Positions 32,868 through 44,726 of a stretch of DNA of 64,000 nt are shown here, piece after piece. The stretch lies in contig CM054158.1 in NCBI GenBank assembly GCA_028751875.1, positions 6,168,082 to 6,232,081 of the forward strand. The letters are read 5' to 3'. Under the pieces are notes generated by a model. The model did no database searches and had not been told where the DNA came from. It was given only the letters and a program-made list of their open reading frames with translations. A program made the position numbers and the translations under genes. The stretch's first letter is position 1. Each line of letters starts with the position of its first letter. The DNA is from Rapana venosa. Lineage: Eukaryota; Mollusca; Gastropoda; Neogastropoda; Muricidae.

Positions 32868-33278
32868 AGAGCCAAAAGGGAAATACAAATCGCAGCCAAG
32901 TGTCTCCCGCGTTCAGAAAATAGGATCTTGTGAGAGGTCATATGCTAAGTCAGCTTTCTGAGTCCCACATTAAAGACCCTACTTGTTGCTTTAGCATATA
33001 GACCAATAACAGTATGCCCTAGACTTTTCACCATTTTGCTCCAAGAAGAGATTCAACCTATTAAAATACTTAATAATGTCTTGTGGTGATAACGCTGCAA
33101 CCTGTTCTACTGTTAGTTGTTTCCTAAAGTAATGCTTTGTTTTACCACAAGCAGCAAGAGAGTACAACTTCTCCTTCTTATCCAGTAGATTCTTCTCATC
33201 TGTTATTTCTTCTTGACTAGAACCAGTAGATGTCATCAACAAAAGTTCGTCGCAATTCATGTTGTCTATCTTTATCAA
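32868..33278 (-). pseudogene. Broken ORF of an unrecognised family, cut by the gap
   Basis: On the minus strand, 33,278-32,991 encodes MIKIDNMNCDELL, KKEKLYSLAACGKTKHYFRK and LTVEQVAALSPQDIIKYFNR. The frame then turns into a stop, but a one-base shift at about 33,030 opens MVKSLGHTVIGLYAKATSRV followed by FNVGLRKLT, a natural-looking continuation that ends at a TAG near 32,944. Sequence then runs to the gap. Soluble, charged, no signal peptide or membrane segment. I cannot name the family. Proximity to the repeat array and palindrome suggests it belongs to a mobile or virus-like element. Confidence 0.5.
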
Positions 33279-33304
33279 TATATTTTGTGTAAAATAATTG
33301 TTGT

Positions 33305-33630
33305 TCTTGACAAGTTGTTGATAAGTTGTTGATAAGTTGTTGATGGGGACTTGTTTATTTCTTGATAAGTTCTTGATAAGTTCTTGTTTAAGTTCTTGAT
33401 AAGTTCTTGATTAAGTTCTTGCATTAGTTGTTAATAAGTTGTTAATAAGTTGTTGATAAGTTGTTGATAAGTTGTTAATAAGTTCTTGACAAGTTCTTGA
33501 TAAGTTCTTGATAAGTTCTTGATAATTTATTGATAAAGGGTTCTTGACAAGTTCTTGATAAAGTTCTTGACAAGTTGTTAATAAAGTTCTTGACAAGTTC
33601 TTGACAAGTTCTTGACAAGTTATTGTTTAG
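33305..33630. repeat. 11-bp tandem array (GATAAGTTCTT variants), ~28 units
   Basis: Iterated GATAAGTTCTT, GATAAGTTGTT, AATAAGTTGTT and GACAAGTTCTT. Three units make 33 bp, so the minus strand shows a false 11-residue protein period (CQELIKNLSRT). It lies 67 bp from the near-palindrome. Confidence 0.9.
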
Positions 33631-33696
33631 CATAAATTCCCATAATTTTATAGTTTACCCATCAAAATAAATTAGTATTACTTTCAGTTTAACATA

Positions 33697-33853
33697 AGAG
33701 AAAGGGAAAAAGGGGCGTCAAGGTAAACTGTTTAGTTTTTATATAAAACTAGCAAGTATTGGTCCGATGAGGCGAAGCCGAATCGGACCAAAGTTGCCTG
33801 GTTTTATATAAATAGTAAGTAGTTGAGCTTGACGCCCCTTTTTCCCTTTCTCT
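33697..33853. repeat. 157-bp near-palindrome with perfect 26-bp arms
   Basis: Outer arms 33,697-33,722 and 33,828-33,853 are perfect reverse complements (starting AGAGAAAGGGAAAAAGGGGC). Inner arms are imperfect but aligned (TTATATAAAAC against GTTTTATATAA). The centre is GGTCCGAT, a 13-base loop that itself holds GGC-GAA-GCC, then ATCGGACC. As single-stranded DNA or RNA it would fold into one long hairpin with a small tip stem. Confidence 0.9.
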
Positions 33854-34019
33854 CCACCATTTGTTGTTTGGTTGCCCAATTTTTTTGGACATGTATAAAA
33901 GGAGAGGTTTAGATATTCATAAGAATTATGCCACTAGTCAAGAAGTTTTATATGACTCTCAGCAATTCATAATGTCCGTTGCTGAAGTCATATATTCTTC
34001 ACCTGTAAGACCATTACTG

Positions 34020-34197
34020 TAATTATATATATATATAAAATATATATATAAAAAATTATATATATATTTTATATAAAATATATATTATATATATATTATA
34101 TATATATATATTGTGTTTTGTGTGTTTTGGTGTGTGTGTGTGGTGTGTATGTGTTTTTGGTGCCTGTAAAGGGGAGAGAGAAAAAGAGAGAGAGAAA

Positions 34198-34255
<58 letters not shown>
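34020..34255. repeat. (TA)n, (TG)n and (GA)n microsatellites
   Basis: TA-rich 34,025-34,113, TG-rich to about 34,160, GA-rich 34,170-34,252. Sequence quality declines from here. Confidence 0.9.
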
Positions 34256-34257
<2 letters not shown>

Positions 34258-34935
34258 AAGGAACTCGAACTCGAATGATTTATTCACAAAAAAGGCCATT
34301 GGCCCATACATGAAGGGGGTTGCCGAACTGCTTAGTATTTTGGTTTTTTTATAAAAACCCAAAAACCCCCCCACACACAGACAACGTTACTGTATAACGA
34401 AAAGTCAGCTACAAAAATATCACTTAGGATAACATTATCTCTCTTATTCTGAAAGCTTTACACAAATATAAAGTGAGGCTGCGCACAACCTCAGGATGAC
34501 TTGATCCCAGGATTAAACAGAGTTAAAAAAATTTTGGGGCTTTTAAACTATTTTTAACGGGGAAGTAGTTCTCCCAAAACCCAAAATCCTGGACAGAACA
34601 ACAAAAATGTATTTTCTTCCCCAGTGCTTGCTTACTAAGGGGCTTTGCAGCCTGAGGTGGGCAATATCATTTTCCCTTGTATCTGAATTTATGAACATTT
34701 ATATCTGTTTACCCCAAGAAAAAACCCTTAAAACATAATTCTTTTCAAATGTATATATATCAAGTTTTAGAAAAGGGTTTTGACATCAGGGTTAATTAAA
34801 AATTGTCTGTACTTTTGGGAAATTTTTTTCACTGTTTTTTTATATGATCACTCCATTGTGCCACAGCATCAATCAGTCTTTGCCTGAAATTTTTAAAAAA
34901 ATTCTCTACAATTTCCGATCCTTATTGTTTGGGAA
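34255..34935 (-). pseudogene. 3' end of large endonuclease/RT LINE (poor consensus)
   Basis: Matches 52,805-53,450 (minus), the 3' part of the second large LINE: GAACTCGAACTCGAATGATT, CCATTGGCCCATACATGAAG, GCTTACTAAGG region and TCAGTCTTTGCCTGAAA. The 3' end is marked by (GAACTC)n as seen on the plus strand. Reading frames are destroyed by consensus errors. Confidence 0.7.
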
Positions 34936-35059
34936 AAGCAGCTGGAAAATTTTCCACATGAAAAGGGCCTGCGGTAAATTTTTTGAAATCCACGGGGCAA
35001 AAACCGGATCAAAAAACCCCGGGCCCCTGGCAGAGCTGGGTTTCCCAAGCATCGGGGCC

Positions 35060-38000
35060 CATGATACTGAAAGCCCAGTTTTCGAGGTTGGTAAAGTATC
35101 CGGATGGGGGACCAAAGGCTGCCAAAAGCAGCTCATGTATGTCAAAACTGCCCTTTGGGAAAGGGGAACCAGGGCAGACCACGAAAAAGTTTTAAAAGGA
35201 CTTCGTGAAGTCCAACATCAAACAGGGCGACATCCCCCCCAAACAGCGGGGAGCATATGCTATGGAAGCCCAGGCTGCCCGAGCCCAAAACCTTTCCGGG
35301 CGCATGCCCAACTTTGAGGAGAAGAGGCGAGATGATGTGACTGAAGCACAAGTAGGAGAAAGGCATAAACCACCAAAACCCCTAAAACCCCCCCCCCCCC
35401 CCCCCAGTTTCCTTCCCCCCCACTCCCAACCCGCTCGGGCCAAACATGGTTGGCTTAACCACCATCTCTGTGCCACTTTAAGAAAAAAGACTCAACACAT
35501 GAGGACAGTCATCACAGAAAAAATCCCCCCCCGAGTTCGCAAAAACTTAGAAATTTGTGTTCCCCATTTTTTTTCCCCCTTTTGACATCTAGATAAAAAA
35601 AGCATCTTTTTGGGTTTTTTAAAAAGGTAGCCTGCTCTCATTAAATATGCAAATCTTAAATCCAATTTTAAATGCATCTTACACCCAGAAATTAACAGAG
35701 AGGAGTATCTTTTATTTTTCCCCTTATAAAAAAGATCTTTGGTTTTCGTTATCTAAGTTTTAAAAATCCCCTTTAAAAAGAAAGGGGGCACTGATTACAT
35801 GGGTTACGCTGCTCCAAGCCCAAAAATTTTCTGCCCATTTTTAGCAAGTGGGTTGTCTTTTGCATCAAATATCTTAATGAACAAGTAAAAAAGGGGTTTA
35901 TTATTCAAATTCATAGTTTTTTCAACACAAAAAACAACTTCTTTTAAACCCGACTTCCCAATCTTTACAGCTTTTTGGGAAACCCTAAGTTTTAGTAAAA
36001 AAAACAATTCCTAAATTTTTATATACTTTGCAGGGGAAATGTTTTTTTTCCATTGTAAAAACCTTTTTTCTTTGAGCAGCAAATATCCCCTTTTTTGGGA
36101 ATACAAACGATTTTAAATCTTACTCAAAAAACCCTTAAAAATCCAGTGATTTTGGGCCCCCACTTTTTAAGTTTTTTAAAACTGCTTTTGTGACCCTTTA
36201 AAAACTGTTTCAGATGCAGGATAACCCCATCACGCAAACAAAAAGAAAAAACAACTTGAAAACCCTTGGGGAAAGTGGCACCTTGTTTACCAATTGATGA
36301 TGTCCCCTGGCTAAATCTTTGATAAAAACAAAAAACAAAAAGGGGGCTAATACTTCCCCTTTTAAAACCAGGGGTTTAACAGTTATTTGTAAACCCATTT
36401 TTGGGTTCCACATTTTTATTCTGCTTTACTTTCTGTTACATGCCCTCTCAAACATCGTAATATTTTACCCCCCCCACACCTTTTTTCAGGAAAATGGGCC
36501 ACAACAATTTTCCTTGTTAACAGAACAAATGTTTTTTTCAAAGCCCAATAAAGTTTCCATAGGTTTTACGGTTATGAGCAAACTGTTTCTGTACAAACGC
36601 AAGCAGGTAAACATATAAACCCTATATGAGTATCCTCTCAAAAAAACCAGTTTGGTGCTAAACCTTTAAATTATTTTTTTTCCCAAAAACCCATTCCTGA
36701 AACCTATGTTTAAAAAAAGTACTATATATCTTACTACTTATGTCTTTTAAGAAAAAATTTCCCCCCCGGTAGTTTTTAAAGGGTTATCAAAATCAACCCT
36801 TTTTATGCAATGTTATTGTAACAATTTCCCAAAGATGTTTTGTGTGCATTGTTACTAACCTTTAAAAGGGAAAAATTTTTCCCATTTACTAAAAGGGGTG
36901 ATTTTCAAACCAGTGAATTTTTTCCCTTTTTTTTAAAAATTGCCGCCTTTTTGCTAGGGGTCCTTTTCCTCCCCCCAAGGGAGATGACGTTTTTGCTCGA
37001 ATTTTCCCCCCTTTAAAGGTACGGTTGCCCTTTTTAAGCTAACCAATTTTTAATTTAAAAAAAAAGGGGTTAAAAGGGGTTTATGAAGAAATTTGTCAAA
37101 ATTTGGGGTTTAAAGGTTTTAAAAGCTTGTGAATTTCGAAGTGATTTTTTAAACAAGGGGGGCCAAGGGGGAAATTAAAAACTTAGTAAATTGCCCTTTG
37201 TTGTCCCCAGGTTCTTTTTTTGGGCCCAAAAAAATTTTTTAAACCAAAAAAAAAGTGAATAAAACTAAGGTTTATCTTTTCCCGGTAAAATATATGTGTG
37301 TAAAAACCCTATTTTGGGGTTTTTTTAATGTTTGTTATTATTAAGAATGCAAATTTTCTATGTTTGTGAGGAAAAAAAAATAGAAATTGTTAAACAGTGC
37401 AATGATTTGGGGGATTTCTTTTGGGGATTCATCGTTTTAAAATTAATGTGAGTTAATTTTTTCAAAATTTCATAGGTTAGCCCCTTTAGTTTTCCTCAAG
37501 TAAATAAAACTGTTAAGCTAGTTATTGTATGGGGTGATTTTAGGGATACGTTTGATTTGTTGTGGGGATAATTATTCTAAAAAAAGATTTGGGAAATGGG
37601 TTTAACCCGAAATACATTTTTTAAAAATTGGTTTTATTATGGCAAAACTCTGGTTAGGGGTTTCCCTTTTGCTGTGTGGGTTTTTGTGATGATTGGGATC
37701 CCCTGATCCCGTGAAGTGTTTTATTTTATGAAGAGAATTTAAAAAAAATTTTTGGTTTTCCTTTTTATTTAGGAACATCGCATCGTAGCATGGGTAGATC
37801 GTCCATTTTTGCATGGGGTAAAATGGCCTTTTTATCGTCCATCGCTTGCATCCTTTTTGTTGTATCCCTTGCATCGGTTTATGTTTGAATCCTTTTTTAT
37901 CCCGGGTTGGGGCATCCCTGATTGGTTGTGGGAGTGAGGGCGGGCAAAATAATTAACAGAAAAGTTTGTTTTTTTTTTGTATTTTCAATCCAAATTTGGG

Positions 38001-41000
38001 GGTTTTGGTGATTTAGTAGTAAAGTAGTAAAATAAATTTTGTTAAAAACCCAATTTTGCTTGGGGCCCGAAAATTTACATTTAATTTTAAATTTTTTGTT
38101 TATCACATTCATAGTGTTTTTAGTGTGTTGCTGAGTGAGTTTAGGTAATAATTTTTATTTTTAAATTTCGTTCCCTTTTATAGTTCTTTTCCCATTTTTC
38201 TTTTATCCTCTTTTTCCCATCCCCCCCTTATCACTTTCCCCGCCCCCCCAGTAGGCGAGCCCCCAAACCCCTTTTTGGGATACTTAAAAAATAATTGGAT
38301 AAAATTTTTGGGTCCCCTTTCTGGTGCTGGAATTTGGGTGGCTCCTAAAGGGAAATTCCCATTAGGGGCTCTCTTTAAATTTGATTATAGATTAGCCCCG
38401 TTATCTGGAAAAAGAAAAACCCCCCAAAATTTTGTTGAATAGTTTTAGAAGGAAAAAAAACACAATATTTTCACCCCCCATATTTTTGCATTTTACCAAA
38501 GAAATTTTTATCGGGGCCGGTTGCTTTTCGCTCTTTTAAATTTTTTTAAGTGCCCCCAATTTTTTCCCTTTAGTTTGGGCCCCATCAAAATCTTCCTCAG
38601 TTTTAAACACTTTCAACATTTTGGGAATCAAGGAAATTGGCTAATGGGTTTTCTCCAAAGGGTTTTTAAATGTTGAAATTCTGTCAACTGATAACTGTTT
38701 TTGGGTGGCCCTTTTTCCCCAAATGACGCCCTTTTAACACTTTTCCCCGAAAATGGGTTTGGGAAGAGAAAAGAACATATACTCAAGTAAGGTTTAAATT
38801 TAAACTTTTCTTTTTTCGTTCAAACAGCATTTTTATTCCCCTTTTTGGACACAGTACACGGTTTTGGGCCTTTTTTTATGGGTTTTTTTGGAAAATCCCC
38901 TTTAGAAAGTTTTTTACCTTATATTTTATACTTTTCCCTTCATTATCAAACCAAGTATCATTTGAGGACCTTTATTGAATTTGATCTGTTTCTTCTTTCA
39001 ATTTACACCCCTTTTATGAAACCCCCTTTTAAAAAAAATCTAAAGCTTCCCTTTATGTTCTCCCTTCAATCACTGAAAGGGATTAATAAAAAATTTTCCC
39101 CATGTTCCCATCATGGAGATTTTCTTTATCACGGAAATTTTTTTTAATCCCCTTAAAAAAAATTTTTCCCTAAAAAGAAGGGGTTTCATTTTCCCCCCTT
39201 TTTATTATAAAATGAATTTTTAAAAAATAATTTTAACAGGGGGGGATTTAGAATCAGAAACGTCGGGAACAACCAAAAGACAGGGGTCAAAAATTTTTGA
39301 GGGAAAAAATCATCTTACCCCTAAAAAAAAAAATTTATTAAAAACACATCCTCCATCAAGCTGTATGTTTTAAAACGTCCCCTTTTTGGGCAAAACCTTC
39401 ATACACCCTTTAGAAATTTTTAAACTTAAAAGGGAATGACTTTTTCAATTTAAAAATTTACCTAAATTGTTTATAACCAATTTCAGAATTTCGATTGCTG
39501 CTAAAAGGGCCTACTTTTATTTGGGCATCTGAATTTAAAAACCCTTTTCCCAAAATGTTACAAGAAAAATTTGAGGTCCTGCGTTTTTGTCTCCCCCATT
39601 TTGTATTATTTAAATTCATCCAGTGTCCCCCCCAAAATTTACAAAAATTCTTCCAAAAGCAAAAATTTCCTTATCATTGTCAAAAATGTTTTTTAAAAAA
39701 GGGAAACCTTCAGGGGGAAAATATTTCACAGACAAAAACAAAAAATTTTTGGGGTGTACAAAAAGAGAAAATTTTTACAGAGAAAAATTTCAAATTTTTT
39801 GGGGGGGTATGGAAAAATCTTTAAAAAAATTTAAAAAAGGCAGAAATCATGCCTTATTAAACAAACTAAAAACCCCTAGATCGCCCCCCTTATGGCTTTA
39901 AATTTAATTGTGACCTTTCAGAAGGGGCCCTTTTTGCCGTAAAAACATCCCGGGTTTGGGCATTTTTCCCGGGAAATTTTCTGTCAACTTTTAAAATTTA
40001 AAAACTCCCCCATAAGAACAAAATCTTATCAACCCGTTTTGACAAAAATCCATTTATGGGTTTCCCAAACAAAAATGAAAAGTTTTTTGTTTTATCTGAT
40101 TGCCCCCGATTCAAATTTTTCTAAACCCTCAGAAGACCTTTCACCTTTTCATTGATATGACAAGACACGGCATTTTTGCTTTTTAACCCGCAGTTAAAGA
40201 AGGTTTTTTTATTAGAAGGGCTGCCTACAAAATCATGGTCCGCTTTTTTGTTAAAACTGTAGGGCCCAAAATCAGGGGCCTGTCCTTTGTCTAGCCCCGT
40301 GTGGTTTTTAAAGTGTCATGGGCCCCACTGCATCAAGCCCACTTTGGCTAAGCCCCATACATGATGTCTTTAATCAGCTGAGTGACCCTTTTTTTGTTTA
40401 CTTTTCCTACCCCCTGTAAAAAAGAGACTATGGCCGGATGTTGTATGGGCCCCCAAAAAAACTATTCCCTTCTTTTTAAGATCAGGGAAGGGGGCTTTCC
40501 TTTTGCCTTTAAAAGATCAAATGATCAAAACCAAATTTTCACCCTTTTCCCCCTTGGGCCCCCGCATTTTCCAAAAATTGGGGTCAAATTGTGCCTAATA
40601 TCCCTTTAAATTTTTTTAAAAATCGTCGTCTACAAAAATCCTTGAAACCCTTTTAGATGGGGGTTTTTGCCCTTTAAAATCCTAAGTTATCTCGATAACA
40701 ACAACACCCCGGCAATAATGGGAGATTGGGTTTAAAAATTTATTTCCCTTTCAAATTTTAAAAATTTTAATCTGCTACATCCATTTTTTTCCCAAAGAAA
40801 TTTTTTACAAACCCCTTTCACAATCAGCTCCCGTCCATTATTTTTCTTTTTTCCCTGCCATTTAAAAATTGTTGTTTTGTCTTGACCGGGCCCTTTTTGA
40901 TCGTTTTTTTTTTCTTTTCTATTTTTCCCCCTCTGTCCCTTAGTTTTGTTTTTTGATTGTTTTAACTCAAAACATTTTCATCCCAAGGTTGTTCACATCG

Positions 41001-42709
41001 TCCCGATACCCCACATTTCCCTTTTAAAAAAGGGATAACACTGTTTTTTCAAAAAATTGTATTTCGTTCTTTTTTTCTCTCCGTTGTTTTACTTTAATAA
41101 GTTCTCCACTTTCCCCCAAAAATTGGTCGTCATCCTTTTTAAAAGTTTTAATTTAGGAGCCCTGTAGGAGGGAAATCCGTCTACAGTTATGGTTTTTAGG
41201 TGTGAGGCGGGCACACTGCACTGGCTAAAGTTTTCCGTGACTTTTTCCTGCAATGGGGCTAAAGACCACCAGCAAACCCCTTTGTCAACGGTTTCCTCAA
41301 GGGTTTTGTGGGTTTGGGCCCGAGATTTTGGGGAGGGGGGGCCCGGGGTTTTTCCACAACCACAACGAAGCAAAAGGGCCCCCCCGAAGAGGGGGAGCTG
41401 AGGGTAAGTCCTAAAGCCAACCCCCCCGGGTTTTTTAAATGTCCGGGTGGGGCCCCCAAAGGGCCCATTTAAATTCTTCCCTTTCAACATGAAACAGGCA
41501 AAAAAAATTGCTGCAAAAGTCCCACAAAAGCCCCGATTTAATGCAGCGATATTTCCCCTCCTCCTTATCTTAAAAATGGTTTTACAAACAATGGGAAAAA
41601 TAAAAGGGCCAAATTAAAACTGGTTTTCAATTCACAAAAATACTAGAGCAATTTTTGTACCTTCACCTTCACATTAAAGTATCGGGCCCCCCCCCACACA
41701 TTTTGGATGGGGCCCCCCCCCCTTCCCTCCCCAAAAGAGGAGAGGGGAAAAGAGGGGAGGGGGAGAGATTTAAACCAAAAATTATAGAAAAAAAATTGAA
41801 CACCCTTTTATTGTAGAAAAAGTACACATAGTTGTTAAAACTTTAAAAAAAGATATTGAAATAGGGCATTCACCCGGAGTCAAGGGACAGTCAACAAGCC
41901 CCAAAAAAAAAATTGAAAATAAAAGTATAATATGCCCTTTATTTTGAATACACAAAAAATATAGAAAGGGGAAGAGAAAGAGAGAGAGAGAGGGGGGTGT
42001 GTGATTATTTTAAATTTTTTTTAATATGAAAAAATACGTGGTGATTGTTTTTTGGGGGAAATTTAGGGAAACTAAACAAAAACCATGTAGTCAATTTCAA
42101 AATTTGGGAAACGATAATTTAAATGAGGATTGCTTTTTTTTTCCCAAAAAGTTTTTTTGACCCCATCCTTTCACAGTGGGGGTTTGGAACTAGCAATGAC
42201 CAAAAAACTGAGGGGGTTTTTTTTTTCTTCTTTTTTTCGTCTGTTTTAAAAAAAACCCGCTTAAAATTTGTGCATATTTTAGACTTTTGGGGTAGAAAGG
42301 CTAATCTTTCCCCAAAAATTGGTTTTTTTGTTGTTTTCCCCGTGGATGACTTAATAGTGCAGTATGAATGCAAGATGATAAAAAAATAAAAAAAAAAAAA
42401 GGAAAAATCACAAAAATTTAAAAATGTTTTTGCAGCCCTTTTATCGTCCTAGTTTACGTGACATCTGTTTGTTTCCTAATTCAAAAAAAAGAAAGAAAAA
42501 AGTGCGTTTTTTAAGGATTTACAAATATTTTTTTAAAGAGCATTGCTCCCCCCCCCCCCCCCCCCCCCCCTTCCCCTCTTTCTTTATTCTTTTTAATGAA
42601 AATAAGGGTTTTGAGAAAGGGATCTAAAATTGTATTATGGCCCCATTTTTTTCTCAATTTTTTTGGTTTTTTAAATTTGTTTCAAACACAACTACCCCGG
42701 GAGTGTGGT

Positions 42710-42752
<43 letters not shown>

Positions 42753-42986
42753 CTTCTATAAAAAACCCAATCCTTTTTTCCTTTTAGAAATTCTGCACAA
42801 GGAAAATTTCCCCCTTTTAAAACCCTTTTCTTTTTTTCTGGCCTTTTCCCCTTTTTCCTTCCCGTGACCTCCTTCTGGTTTTACGTTCTGCCTTCTTGGG
42901 CCCTTTCCTGCCTTTTTTTCCCCAAGACCCTTTAAAAAATAACAATTCCTTTTTTTAAATTTAAAACGGCCGCTGGGCCTAATTTG
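35060..42986. other. Error-ridden second copy of 43,030-50,640
   Basis: Collinear over the whole length: 35,095-35,350 with 43,050-43,320, the solo-LTR insertion at about 36,817-38,377 with 44,727-46,224, LINE ORF1 at about 40,430-41,140 with 48,221-48,857, and the (GA)n/poly-G landmarks to the CGCTGGGCCTAA block at 42,971 (50,621 in the clean copy). Differences are dominated by a base being replaced by its neighbour and by homopolymer growth (G43 at 42,710-42,752 against G22 at 50,398-50,419). No frame inside should be annotated as a gene. An unmerged contig end or haplotig is far likelier than a real tandem duplication. Confidence 0.8.
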
Positions 42987-43029
42987 AAAGGGGGGGGGGG
43001 GGGGGGGGGGGAAGGGGATAACCCGGGGA

Positions 43030-43478
43030 ATAATGAAAGGCCCAGCTTCGATGGGTTGGTCACGTGATCCGGATGGAGGACCAAAGGCTGCCTAAGCAGC
43101 TCATGTATGTCGAACTGACCTTGGGAAAGCGGAACCAGGGCAGACCACGCAAAAGATTCAAGGACTTCGTGAAGTCCAACATCAAACACGCTGACATCCC
43201 TCCCAAACAGCTGGAGCTATATGCTATGGACAGACCAGGCTGTCGAGCCCTAACCATCCGGGCGCATGACAACTTTGAGGAGAAGAGGCGAGATGATGTG
43301 ACTGCAGCACAAGCTAGGAGAAAGGCATCAACCACCAACCCTGAACCCCCCCCCCCCCCCCCAGTTTCCTTGCCCCCACTGCACCCGCGTCTGCCTATCA
43401 TGGATTGGCTTAACCAGCCATCTCTGTGCCCACATAAGACAAAGACTCAACACATGAGGACAGTCATCATCAGAACAA
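43030..43478 (+). pseudogene. LINE 3' end inserted in the large LINE
   Basis: The plus frame at 43,064-43,555 reads RMEDQRLPKQLMYVELTLGK, QGRPRKRFKDFVKSNIKHAD and DNFEEKRRDDVTAAQARRKA. It is the ORF2 C-terminus typical of a LINE group whose end reads RWLGHVxRM...GRPxxRFKD...EEKR. A poly-C (43,348-43,361) interrupts it. It ends where the minus-strand large LINE resumes, between ATCAGAACA and AATCCAAACCC. The poor copy shows that large-LINE sequence also lies on its other side (34,255-34,935), so this is an insertion into that LINE. Confidence 0.65.
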
Positions 43479-44726
43479 ATCCAAACCCGAGTTCGCACAA
43501 ACAGGTACGTATTTGTGTTGCCCAGTTGTTTTTCCCTTTGACATCTAGATCATAAAGCATCTTGTAGGATTTAAAAGGTAGCCTGCTCTCATTCATATGC
43601 AGAATCTTAATCCAATATCTAATGCATCTTACAGCAGCATTAACAGAGAGAGAGTATCTATTAGTTTCACTATAAACAAGATCATTAGGTGTACGTCTAT
43701 CTAAGCCTAAAAACTGCTTTAAAGCAAAGAGGTGCACTGATTCACAATGTGTTACAGCTGCATCCAAGCCCCAAATTTCTGCACCATATAGCATAGTGGG
43801 TTGTACTTGTGCATCAAATATCTTAATGAACAAGTCAAAAGAGTTATTATTCAATATTCATAGTTTTTTCAACACAAATAACAAGCTTCGTTTACCTCGA
43901 CTTGCCAGATCTTTACATGCAGTTGTGAAACTAAGCTTAGTAGAAAAACAGATTCCTAAATATTTATATACATTAGCAGAGGCATGATATTTCCATTGTA
44001 CAACCATTTTTCATGAGCAGCTAAATATCCACCTTTTCTGAATACAACGATATTACTCTTACTCAGATTAACCTTAAGATCCAGTGATGTTGCAGCACTG
44101 TTTAAGCTGTTTAACTGCTTTTGTGAGCCTACAACTGTTTCAGATAGCAGGATAACATCATCAGCAAACAGAAGAATAAACAACTCTGAGAAATCTTGGG
44201 GGAAAGTGGCACCATGTTTACCATTATTGATGATGTCTCTGGCTAAATCATTGATAAAAACAGAAAACAATAAGGGGCTACATACATCACCCTGTTTAAA
44301 ACCAGTGGTACAGTATATTATGTCAGACACTTTAGTTCCACATCTTATTCTGCTTCTGACATTCTGATACATGGCTCTCAAACATCGTAATAGTTTACCC
44401 TTCACACCATTTTTCAGGAGAATAGGCCACAACAAGTTCCTGTTAACAGAATCAAATGCTTTTTCAAAGTCAATAAATGCTACATAGAGCTTACGGTTAT
44501 GAGCAAACTGTTTCTGTACAAACGCAAGCAGAGTAAACATATGATCTATAGTGGAGTATCCTCTCTTAAAACCAGCTTGGTGCTCACCTGTAATATTATT
44601 TTTCATAACCCATTCCTGTAACCTATTGTTAATAATAGTACTATATATCTTACTACTTATGTCAGTAAGAGAAATTCCCCGGTAGTTATTAGGGTTATCA
44701 ACATCACCCTTTTTATGCAATGTTAG
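43478..44726 (-). pseudogene. Large LINE copy 1: reverse transcriptase and C-terminal part
   Basis: On the minus strand: LHKKGDVDNPNNYRGISLTD, NRLQEWVMKNNITGEHQAGF (motif 2 region), KLYVAFIDFEKAFDSVNRNL (motif A with its catalytic Asp), GFKQGDVCSPLLFSVFINDL (motif B), LFILLFADDVILLSETVVGS (motif C, intact ADD) and LDLKVNLSKSNIVVFRKGGY. A shifted frame continues with SFDLFIKIFDAQVQPTMLYG, EIWGLDAAVTHC, RTPNDLVYSETNRY and WIKILHMNESRL to 43,478. RT copies the element's RNA at a nicked target. The catalytic residues are present, but the frame is split by the LTR insertion at its N-terminal side and by a shift near 43,900-43,960. Confidence 0.85.

Noticed and set aside
32083..32961. Open frames of up to 292 residues across the gap
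   Set aside because: Mostly undetermined X residues from 500 N.
33411..33596. 61-residue repetitive protein (CQELIKNLSRT repeats)
   Set aside because: The period is three 11-bp units read through a tandem array; all frames show the same periodicity.
33305..33630. CRISPR-like array
   Set aside because: Direct 11-bp repeats without spacers in a eukaryotic genome; a simple tandem repeat.
35142..42867. Many open frames in 35-43 kb
   Set aside because: Garbled duplicate of 43-50.6 kb; frames are products of consensus errors.
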